Positions 50,810-61,219 of a DNA stretch of 64,000 bases are shown one piece after another. Numbering within the stretch: the stretch's first letter is position 1; each line of letters starts with the position of its first letter. The stretch is from Hortaea werneckii (Eukaryota > Ascomycota > Dothideomycetes > Mycosphaerellales > Teratosphaeriaceae): contig JBAOKB010000024.1 of assembly GCA_037044905.1 (NCBI GenBank), forward strand, positions 682,001 to 746,000. The letters are read 5' to 3'. A program made the position numbers and the translations under genes. A model generated the notes under the pieces. It was not told where the DNA came from. It saw only the letters and a list, made by a program, of their open reading frames with translations, and searched no databases.

Positions 50810-53637
50810 ATGGGCGATCGGTATCAGCCCAACGACCATTACGGGGGCTACAACTCCTACCGTCCGCCCCCTCCTTGGTACAGTGATAGACCTCGATACG
50901 ACGACTACCAACGTTCCTCGCGTAGCGATCACTACCGCCCGCACGAGGCCGACCCACGCGACCGCTACCGCGATCCCTACCCCCCACCTCCCCCTCCTCC
51001 AGGAGCAGGATACACTTTTAGAGGAGCTGCCGACCGCAACATCCCTCCGCCGCCGCCGCCGCCCATGCGCCCACCCCAAGGTGACTTCACGTTCGACGCG
51101 CAGCATTCATCAGCACCACGCTTCCCGCCTGCCCCACAGCAATCCCACCCCCGCCCGAGAAGACGGGACGATGTTAGGCGCGGAGGCCGTGGTAGGGGCG
51201 GCTTCGCGCCACGAGGCCGCGGAGGCAGGCCAGCACATGACCGTGCCATCCTGAATAGAGCAGGTCGTGAACCTACCCCCGAAATGCTTGGAGGCATGAA
51301 CAACAATGGCCAGGAGCGTTTTGTCGAAGTTGAATCGAGCAGCGAGGATGACGATAAGCACAGCATTGTTGATCTGACTAACTCTGATGCTGGTGACGAG
51401 CCGCGTAACAAGCGCGTCAAGACAGAAGCTGCTCCCCCGGCCGAGGCTCCGAAGTGGTCGAATCCAGACCCGTATACGGCTTTGCCACCACCAGAATCTT
51501 TAGGTGCGCCCAAGAAGGATATCGTCCAGGTCATTCGCAAAGCGAAAAACGATGCAGCTCCGAAGGCGGAATCGGACAACACTACAAAGCAGAACGCAGA
51601 CTTCATATCTTTGAACTTTGATGACGATGATGATGATCAGGACATGGACGATGATGATTCAGTGCAAGAGAACACGCCTCCGTCAAATGCACCCAAAGCG
51701 CCAAGTGGCTTCAGTCATCGGCCCAGTTTCCACGCTTCACTGCCTTCTGAGCCACCTCCGCCACCAAAGACATCTTCGCTTCCAGCAAATGGTAAACGAG
51801 GACCGGTGGCGCGATCTGCCGAAGGGATAGATAGCCCACCGTCGCCTCCTCCGGGCTTCGTTATGCCAACCGATGAGGAGCTGATGGATCAGTATACGGG
51901 AGGCGGTAAAGGTAAAAAGCGGAAGCAAATCAACACCAAGCCACCAACAGCTTTCGACATCGTCGAGGAATGGGAGTGGACAGGCGGTGACCCGACGCCT
52001 TGGTGCAGAGTAGATCATTCGCGAACGGCCAACACCGGCCTCAGGTAAGTTTGCTCCTCGCCACTGTTATCTTCGACTCGCCTAACTTTTACAGGCTGCA
52101 TAAGGAGATCTGTGACTTCTACGAATTCGTGAGGCCATACCCGTACGAAGAGGCAGTACGCAGGGATCTTATCAAGCGGGTTGAGCAATGTGCACGAACA
52201 GCTCAGATTCAACACGCTCGTGACGTTAGGATCGAGTGTTTCGGCTCATTCGCAGCTGGTCTTTATCTGCCCACCGCTGACATGGACCTCGTTGCCATCA
52301 CACCAGCTTTCAAAAGCTATGGGCGCAGAATGTTTGGGCAAACTGGTACTTCGATGCATAAGTTGGCGAAGGCCATGCAGTTCGCCAATGTTGCGGCTCC
52401 AGCAGGCGTTGCAGTGATCACCCGTGCTAGGGTTCCCATCATCAAATTCGCCGATAAGCTTTCAGGCATCAAAGTCGATATTTCGTTTGAAAACGATTCT
52501 GGGTTGCTGGCAAACAGGACTTTCCAGAGATGGAAGGCTGATTTTCCGGCGATGCCTGTCATTGTTGTGCTTGTCAAGCAGCTTTTGGCCATGCGGGGTC
52601 TGAATGAGGTCTATACCGGCGGCATTGGCGGCTTCACCATCATCTGCCTGGTTGTGAGCATGATGCAGCTCATGCCAGAGCTCCAATCAGGAAGTATGGA
52701 CCCGACGATGCATTACGGAGACCTGCTTCTGAACTTTCTTGACCTCTACGGCAACAAATTCGACATTCATACAACTGGCATCATGCTTGATCCCCCTCGC
52801 TATTTTGACAAGGAGAACGAAACCCGTGTGAACGCCAAGCCGGACCGCTTGACCATAATCGACCCTAACAAGCGCGACAACGACATCTCTGGCGGCTCAC
52901 ATAGAATCAATGACGTCCTTGACGTCTTTTCACACGCTCATGCCGAGCTTCAGCGCCGCCTGTCCCAGCTGCACCGTGGCAAAGGCGTCCAAGACAGCAT
53001 CCTTGGATGCATCTGGGGCGGGAACTACAGCTCCTTCATTCACCAGCGTGAGAAGCTAAGTTTACTTCAGCGTGGGTACCGCGTTAGTCCACCACCGCCG
53101 CCGCCCGCGCCTCAGCCTGTCAATCAATTGCGAAAGAAAGCAAAGGGTGACAAGGACAAATCCCTGGAGAACCCGAGCAAGAAGCAGAAGATGGCCCAGT
53201 CGTCTCAGAAAGAGCCGCAATCCTTCTACGGAGATCGCGGTTTATCAACTGCCCCGGCGATGAAGCATCCGCTCCCAGCCAAACCGGCACCGCAACAAGC
53301 ACAGCAGAACGGGTATGCGACACAATACCCTTCACAGCATACGTTGAACCCCTATTAAGGCTTCATTCAAAGACTTGCGGTGTCTTCTGCGTTTACTTTG
53401 CTGACTCTCGACAGGGCTTCTTCGGCTCCTCCTCAGCAGTCGACAGACAACAACCAGGACGACAAGCCACCTAAAAGCAAAAAAGCAAAGCGACGTGCGA
53501 AGCAATTCAAAGCGCAGTTCCCGCAGGTTCGAGATGTTCCTAATGCGCTTTCGGACACGGATTTGAACGAACTCTGTGCAAAGAACGGCATCGACCCTCA
53601 GGAATTCGACCGATCATACGGTCTAGTGCCGGCATAA
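50810..53637 (+). CDS. Trf4/Cid14-type non-canonical poly(A) polymerase
   Basis: This family adds short poly(A) tails to nuclear RNAs for decay by the exosome (TRAMP). Three exons (50810-52044, 52095-53312, 53415-53637) give 891 residues. The start ATG at 50810 is chosen because the reading frame before it has no ATG. The N-terminal 410 residues are disordered, with RGG and poly-Pro runs and acidic blocks. The nucleotidyltransferase core has GSFAAGLYLPTADMDLV near 461 (GS plus DxD). PAP-associated features follow: YGDLLLNFLDLYGNKFDIHT and GIMLDPPRYFDKE. The last intron (102 nt, GTATGC...CTGAC...CAG) is easily missed, because reading through it stops at 53358. Splicing adds a charged C-terminus with KSKKAKRRAKQFKAQF and LNELCAKNGIDPQEFDRSYG. 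That added tail is inferred from splice sites and phase. Confidence 0.88.
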
Positions 53638-54241
53638 GTCGGCATTCCTACAAGACTTTCACTGGAACTATGACGAAGGAAGCGGGAATGAGAGTTGGGG
53701 CAGAAAGAAGGAGAAATGAATGCTTGCAATCGGTAAAGTGGCGTTTTCCTGCATGTTTGCTTGAGGATCCAACAACAAGATGATACCCTGTACTACTAAA
53801 TAGCTTGAGTCTAGGTCGGTAGCGGTAGCAGTAACGGTAAAACGGCGACGGCCAACCGGCAACGAGGTTCGGGATGCTTACTGTGTTCGCAGGAAGCGAA
53901 CGACTCCGCTGGTCCCGTGATCAGCCGATGCTCGACCGCGCAACAGAAGAAAAGAAAAGAAAAGATCAAGGAACCTCTTATTTCATTTTTGTTCATCCCC
54001 CCTTCTCCCAACTTATATCCGATGGACGACACCTGAGACGAGCTGCAGATGGACAGTGGGCACTGGCTCACCCCATCCATATACTGACCAAACACAAAGC
54101 AGCGCCTTTTGCCACGGGCCATGCGACCATTCAGCTCTCGGTGCATGGTGGGATCTAGCGAGATGCGGTACAGGTACATTGCAGCAAGACAACAAGTCTG
54201 GAATTTTCTGGTAAGTCTTGCCCTTGTACCATCTCTTAGCA

Positions 54242-54261
54242 GCGGCGGCGGCGGCGGCGGC
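54242..54261 (+). repeat. GGC trinucleotide run
   Basis: About six and a half tandem GGC units, non-coding as far as I can see. Confidence 0.8.
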
Positions 54262-55639
54262 AGCAAGAGCAGCGCGAGCAGCAGCCGCACATGCGAGACC
54301 ACAAGTCATCTTCAGAACAAGTCTTACGCGGAGGGGGAGAGAGAGAGAAAGGGCCGAAGACCGTGTTGAAGCCCTTTTTCTTCTTTTTCCCCCATCCATC
54401 CAAAGCGAACTTTTTGGAGAAGAAATTACCTTTTCTCATCAATTGCAATCTGCCTGGCGGGCTCTATTTGATCCCCGGCGCAGATTCTTGGAGAGGAAAG
54501 ACACAAAAAAAGAGACCAGGAGAAGAAGAGAAGAAAGAATCGGAACGAGAAAGCTGAAATGAGGATGAGGGAGAGCGAAGTTTCCCTCTAGATGATCTTC
54601 CCATGTTGGGACATGGTGATAGCGGATCTTATGTGTCAGTAGTAGATTCGGTGACGAGACACCTGTTAGGGAAGGGTAATATCTGACTTTCTCCTTGTTT
54701 CTACCTCTCCTAGGAGGCAGGAGGATAGTTTCAACTACTATATTTACGTTGATAGGCAGGAGAGAGGGGCATCATGGGTTTCCCTTTCGTTTCAGCATTG
54801 GCTTGGCCCCCAGTCTTCATCGTCCTTTTGCCGTTGTTGTTGAGAATGTATACATGTTAGACACTGACTATTATCGCTGAACCGGCCCCCTTCTGCAGTG
54901 CGAAACAGGCGCATGGCTGTCGATGTACGCACGGATATATCATAGTAGCTGCAGATCATGACCGCCTCATGCACCAACGATCCATGCAGCAGCAGGAAGG
55001 ACTCACGTCAGAGTGCGTACGCCTCGCCTCGCACGCGTCGAGTGATACCAGCCAGCCTTTCACGATGACGAGGGATGCACGTCGTCACAGATTGTTTGGA
55101 TGTCTCTCACATACCTAGCGTTTTTTTGCTAATGCATACGCTAAGAAGACGCACGACAGGGGACGACGCGTTGTTTCGTGACGCCTTGTATCATCATCAT
55201 CGGATGGCGTCAGCTGCGTCCATACGACACCTGCTTACCCTCATCACCATCATCAGCAGCCGCGTACTGTAGTAGAGCGCGCGCGGAGGTTTGGACAGCG
55301 GGCACGGTGATGTTCATACTGTATTCTGCCAAGGGATTGAACGCGCAACGTTTGGTGAAGAAGGGTACCTCGAAGCTACTGTACCCCTCACACGGTTCTG
55401 GTAAAAGAAAGCTTCTGCCAATGATAACTAAGGGGAAGCGTTGATCCACTGCGCGTCTCTCAGCCACAGCCAAGATGATGTTTGAGAATTTTTGATTGAT
55501 GAGGCTTTCAGGGCCAATTACCTAGGTAAGTAATCGTCTTGTAACACAAGGGCAGAAGAGGAGAGGAAAAGAGAACCAGAGAGATGGCTGTGGACAAGGG
55601 CACGTAAGCAGAGTCAACGAGATCGTCGAGGACTATGAC

Positions 55640-55947
55640 GATGTATTGCAATCGCTTGGAGGAGGGATGCGAGTGATCTTCAAACACAAGGACCTTTTCC
55701 ATGCGACCGCTTGGGGTAGGTATACGTGAGATCTTCACGTACAAGGAGTGTGTCCACGCGATCGCTGAAAAGAGTAAATGCGCGGGTGATCTCCGAATAA
55801 AATGGCCCTTTTAACGCAATCGCTTGGAGTGGTAGAGGTGGATGTGCGGGTGATCTCCAAATAATTGGCCCTGTTAACGCAATCACTTGGAGCAGAAAGT
55901 GTGGGAGATTTCCCCGTGCAAGGACGTTCCAATGCAATCGCCTGGAG
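55640..55947 (+). repeat. Degenerate tandem minisatellite (about six copies)
   Basis: A unit of about 50-65 bases recurs. Its conserved parts are GTGATCT(C/T)C, a central ACAAGGA-like block, and GCAATCGCTTGGAG or close variants. The last block is seen near 55648, 55703, 55761, 55815, 55880 and 55934. Copies differ by substitutions and short indels. No coding frame is conserved through the copies. Confidence 0.75.
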
Positions 55948-56790
55948 GTGGGTCGTCGTCATTGCGTTTGATTGAATGGTTCACAACCGCACCACCTGCA
56001 CCGCACCACCCTGCACCGGACCACGCACCGCACCACAGTCACAGCCACACAGCCAGACGGCGACGCTTGACACAAACGCCAGGCGAGCGGAGCGGAGGGG
56101 ACGGAGAGACAAACGGACATTGCTATCACCGGTGCCCCGACGCCGACCTCCGACCGAGGAGCGCCGACCAACTGCCCAGCGAACCACAGGACAAGGAGGA
56201 AATCCGGGGGATGGGACAGGCTCATCAGAACTGGATTCACGACAGGATTCACGACAGGAAACGTTGGTGGCACGGCGCACCCCATGAGCCCACGCAAGGC
56301 AGCGCACCGCGGGAGGTTAAGCGCCTAGCCATCTTGGACAGTCACGAAGGTTTGCAAGCACAGGGAATTCGAAACGTGGCGTCCGGGCCCTTCCAAGGAA
56401 ACCAAGGTGTCTGGACTTTCCCAGGGTCTCAGAGTTAAGTACCGACTCTCCGAGGTCCCTTGGCTTTTGGCCTTGCGTGTCGCCTTGAGGCTGGGGCGGA
56501 GAAAACAGCGCCACGCCCCCCCATTACGCAGCCGCCTGACCCTGGGCTGGACGTGCGTCGTCGTCGTCCGCCCGGGCGGTTGCAAATTGCGTGAGGGGCA
56601 TCTTAAGACCTTAACCTGCTTCTTTATGATCTGATACCCTGTTCCGTCCTACTTATCTGCTGTATATCCGTCTCACTCCTCCAATACGCCTATCCTTTGA
56701 CCAAGTCTACATATTTGCGCTTCACCTCCACACATCTACATCCATTGCTGCAAGTCTTCACACATCGACACTCCTGACACCCAACCAGCA

Positions 56791-57396
56791 ATGATCACCA
56801 TGATGAACCAAGCCGAGGCCCAACGGGCTGCCGCCCTCGAGCTCATCCAGGCCCTCGTCTACCGTCAAGACGAACGGTTGCACGACCTTTGCCTGAACGA
56901 CTCACCAGCCTACCACGCCTTCCTCTCGCCCAAGCGACTCCCCGCATTGGACGATCTAGCCGACAGCCCCGCCATGCGCATGAAGCAGCTCCTCAAACGC
57001 AGCAACGACATGCCCTCTGACCTGTCCGCCCGCCCTTTGAGCCCAACATCCCCAACTGAGGACGCCACGCACGGCGCCTGGTCCCCGCTCAGCAACACCA
57101 CTCTCGACCAACTCCTCGCTTCCCGTCTCAAGGCCTTCGGCACCGCGACCATGTGCTCCGAGCGCGTGCTGGCCATCATGCAGGATGAGGACGTGTGCGC
57201 GATCCGCTGGCAGGAGCGCAACAGACTCGGCGCGTTGGATAAGACGTCGACGCTGCGGTTGCACTTTACGGGGAACAAGATCGATTCCATTGATGAATAT
57301 GTCGATGCGAGGAAGAGTTCCGGGTATGAGCGGGCGGTGGGCGCGGAGGAGCAGTCGCCGGTTGAGGCGATGCCGAAGCCTATTAGTGTTGTTTAA
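56791..57396 (+). CDS. Small protein of unknown function (possible NTF2/SnoaL-like)
   Basis: A single exon of 201 residues from ATG 56791, preceded by a CT-rich leader with CAACCAGCA just before the ATG. Composition is like a normal fungal protein (Ala/Leu/Arg/Glu-rich N-terminus, few repeats). The C-terminal half has VLAIMQDEDVCAIRWQERN then STLRLHFTGNKIDSIDEYVD, which reads like the beta-sheet part of an NTF2- or SnoaL-like fold. I do not recognise a family. No transmembrane segment or signal peptide is visible. The gene-poor flanks leave its role open. Confidence 0.65.
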   Translation: MITMMNQAEAQRAAALELIQALVYRQDERLHDLCLNDSPAYHAFLSPKRLPALDDLADSPAMRMKQLLKRSNDMPSDLSARPLSPTSPTEDATHGAWSPLSNTTLDQLLASRLKAFGTATMCSERVLAIMQDEDVCAIRWQERNRLGALDKTSTLRLHFTGNKIDSIDEYVDARKSSGYERAVGAEEQSPVEAMPKPISVV

Positions 57397-60300
57397 AGGG
57401 ATGCTTCAGTCTTGTCGACCACAGGCGTCGACATTGATATGACCCTTGCCAACACCAACCTCACGCGGCTTTTGGAAAGCCGCAAATCTCCTGGTCACGC
57501 CTTTGCTGGTCATGGTCGCCGGTAGTGCGTTCGCTTCATGCCACGCTTCGAGCACCCCGCCTTACCTTCACACAGAACGAAGGAGGGGTAGTCGCCCACC
57601 GAGAGAGCGCTTCGTTGCATGCGCGCGTTTTCACGGCCGACCCGTACAAATCGGTCGGTCGGATACTATAGGCGGAAATGGGAGTTGGGAGAAATATCAT
57701 GAGGGAAAGGTAGCTCCTGGATGCATACAGCTAGGGAGCAGATCCAACCTAGAAGATGGGGAAGAGTGACGATGTATAATTATATACGTGTATACGATGA
57801 TGATGGAATTGACATGCAACCACCCGACGAGAGATCTCCTCCGCGATCGTAGTTTTTGTCATCAAGCGGGCAAAATGTCCAATTTGGGTTTTTTTTTGGG
57901 GGGCGGTCAATTCATTTCATTCCACAATGTTACTCATTAATCGTAATCGTGCTGCCCCTGTTTGCGCGACCTCTGGTGAACTTCAGGTTTATGGCAATTC
58001 TCACCAACGCGACTCCATCACACTGAGTATACGCAAGCTGATTGGCTCGCTCGACGCGGACACTAGCGGGATGTCAAGACTTTGGGATTTTGGAGTTCAT
58101 GGAGACCTCCCCTCGCCTTTTTCCTCTCGCCGAAGTCAGCGGGGATACCAACTCTCAAGTCCTTTCCATCCCCCCCTCCCCCCCCCCCAATCTTTTTCTC
58201 TCTTTATTGAGATCTCTCAACTGCAATAGAAAGACATGTCTACTTCCGTCGTTTCCCGCAGGGCACCCGATTAAGCTCTTCTCATTAGTCTTGACGTTAT
58301 GCTCAAGAGTAGGGGAGTAACGCTTCCTTCGGTTCTAGCCCCCTCTGCTACCTGTCTCGAGAGAAGAAAGTAGCTGCCGGGGGAGGGGAGGTTTGTTTAA
58401 CACATTAGGACTATAGGTTGAGAGTGGGAGCATGTAGAGGTTTCTTAGTTCGGGTTGTGCAATAGGGCGGTGTGCGAACTCATCTCTAAGGGTCAAGTGC
58501 CCTACTGGTCAAGTGCAGTCGTCCCTTGTGGATGGGCTTGCATGACACTTCTACGCGACCTCGTGGCCTACCTGATAGATTTTTTTGTTTGTTCACCGCT
58601 TGTGTTGCTTACATCCCTCCTAGACTCTACGGAGGATCGCCTGTCTCCTAGCGGGGGCGAATGGCTGCATCTCACAAGTTTGAATTTTCTGAATTTTCTG
58701 CTTCTTCAAGTCCGGCATTGCTCGGACCCCTATGTTATTGGGTGAAGTGAAGGTCCGCCCTACCTTGATGCGAAACATCCTGAACATTTAGCCGGCGCAG
58801 GGCTGCAGCGCTTATGGTAGAGTTTCGTCGAAAGCTGACAGACAGACAGACAGCTTCAAGCTTCGGAAGCGGTCTGAAACGCGCCAGAAAGTGCTGGAGG
58901 AAGGGCTACTGTAGGTACCTCCGGGTATGTATGTATGTACCTCAGAATCTCGATCCAGCTCTTTTTTGGACAGTACCTAGGTAAGAAAATTCTCGAAAAA
59001 AGGCGGTCACCTGTTGCCAGGCCTATGGGATTGATCCCCAGACGCCCGACGTTAAGGCTGACAGCTGACAGTCCCCAGTCCGGCGTTTCATCGTGCTTCG
59101 TCAGGTGCGAAGATTGATAAGGCGACGCGATGGGAACGGCTTCAAGGTGCGACGCACTCAGAAAATTGACGGGGGGATGGCTTTTGGGCAGCAAGTGTGA
59201 TTAGGGTTACGAGGTCTCTCGTTTCCACTCCGTTCGAAGCAAGCAACTGTGATAGAAAGCCAAATGGACATCTCAGACACACAGTAGTCCGAACCCACGT
59301 CAGGATCACCATTGGACATTGTCACGACTGACTCGCAACCCCCCTTCACGCACAAGCGGGCACCGCGGAGGCCATGATGGATTCAGTTCTCGAACAATGA
59401 CGGGGCGGACTTGGTACCGTTATGCAATCAACTCTATTTGATTACGATGTCACTCTGCTTTCCTCTCCGCCAGGTTGATGGGCCAGAGAAGGCAGTAATC
59501 CAATCTATCACAAACGGCGGGAAATCTCCCCATCCCCTCTTTCTCTCTCTTCCCTCTTTCCCGCTTTCCGCGAGGATAGGACTTGCGCGGGAGCGCCCGG
59601 TTGATCTAATTTCCCACACTAGTAGGGGAGTCGAGCCCACCCTCTACAATTATTTAGTCTCCCCGAGATGGAGGGAGGTTTAAGACATGGCGAAGATTCG
59701 ATATCTTAGAACCGGTTCGCTATCGAACCGGTCTAGTGGGTTCCGAGCCACTGATTGGGTCAGATGGGCAGGTCGGGTGGTCTTCGACGGGTTTTTCCCT
59801 TCCTCTGCACCCTGAAGAGGAGAGAAAAACGGATTAGCATGATGAGGTTCTTTTTTTTTCCCCCTGGTTTTATTAAATGTCCCTGCGGTTCGGCTGTGCC
59901 CCGTCATGCCGGCAGTGGCCATTGTGACAGGTGACATTCAGGCACACATGTTGGTCCTGTGCCAGCCCTGGAGGACGCCGCTGTCGCCTGTCAGAAGCTT
60001 AAATCTGATTGTACCGGTCTCTCTGCGATCACGATGGCAAGAGTCAAGCACCAGGCGGAAAATCCATCTCATCTCAGAGCAGAGGCCGACAGACGGCGCG
60101 ATATACCGGGCAAGGGAGGTGGGAGCCGACGGACTAGTGGGGATGTAGCTGCAGCGGGCGGCGTGCAGCCTGAAGCAGTGAAACACAGGAACGACTAGCG
60201 CCTGAAACAGCGCGCGTCGGGACTGCGATTGCTCTGTCTTCTTCGCCTGGCAGCGATGGTATTATTCTGCATTGGAATACGCCACCAACGTATATACTCT

Positions 60301-61219
60301 GTGTGTAGGTATGATTGTAGAAGGCGAAGGTTGCAAGCATAATAGCAACGCGTTAATCATTGCATTGCCAGTACAGTACCGTAGTCGCGTAGGTTTAGAG
60401 TTGCAACGGCCATTAGCCGGGCCGAGAAAGATGAGCTGCCATCTCCTTGCCGAAGCACTCGCTCTGCATCAGATTGGGGACTCCTGAGCAAAACCCGTCC
60501 TGTCTTTTCACACCGTCGCGTCTAATACTGCCTTTTCTTCGCCCCGTCCGACCTGCTACTATCCTTAAGCCTTTCCCGCCGCCCAGCCTGCCGCCTCCAC
60601 GTCCGCGATTTACGGCCCACGCGTCATTCGTTTGTTCTCAGACATCCTCTCCTCTCCGGAGACACTGTACCGCAATCTATTTGGCAGGCAGCCAACCTTT
60701 CCCAACTATACCAATCCTGTCGGCCACAGTTTGTTGACGATCCCGACCAACTGCCTCGCCAGTGCCACATTCCACACGATATCAAGATTGCACATCTCCC
60801 GGCTATCCGCAGCACCACTGCCACGCGATCACACTATCCACTACATACTGATTCACTGTTCGCCGGCAACCCGACCTACCCACAAGGCCTTCGTCGCTGC
60901 TGCGTCAGCCTCGGAGAGACTGCACGACACGCAGACTCGCTCTGGGATCCGGCAATGCTGCTTCGCGCTAATGGGAGCTGTGGAACGCCATTCTCGAGCA
61001 CATCATAGGACGAAACGCACGCGCACTTGCAGCTGAGCGACGGACCCCGAGAACAGCATTCTGGCTTTCGCGAACGAGGTCAATTGAGGTTTACCCCCTG
61101 GACAAACGTCGCACGAAGCCTCTCGGCCTCAACAACGACGGTCGATTGATTGCAGCCTCGACTGCCTCCCTTGACATAGACCACAGTATGTATTTTCTCC
61201 CTGGTTCTGCACTTGGCCG
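57397..61219. other. Long non-coding region, upstream of a large gene
   Basis: This stretch has no supported gene. It contains a C-rich run at 58171-58190, GACA repeats near 58840-58853 and TATG repeats near 58925-58937. The 3' part (60500-61219) is CT-rich, consistent with a long leader of the following gene. An upstream ATG at 61189 opens a 34-codon frame that overlaps the start of that gene out of frame. Confidence 0.45.
58171..58190 (+). repeat. C-rich run in non-coding region
   Basis: A near-continuous C run about 20 bases long followed by a T-rich tract. Confidence 0.7.

Larger units (their letters stand above)
53638..56790. other. Gene-poor region with repeats
   Basis: This 3.15 kb stretch has no supported gene. 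It has a GGC run at 54242-54261, pyrimidine- and purine-rich tracts at 54365-54400 and 54480-54545, and a decayed minisatellite at 55640-55947. The 184-codon frame at 55887-56438 starts inside the minisatellite and is GC-rich low complexity, so I do not call it. Confidence 0.5.

Noticed and set aside
55887..56438. 184-codon open frame
   Set aside because: It begins inside the minisatellite and lacks domain, splice or composition support.
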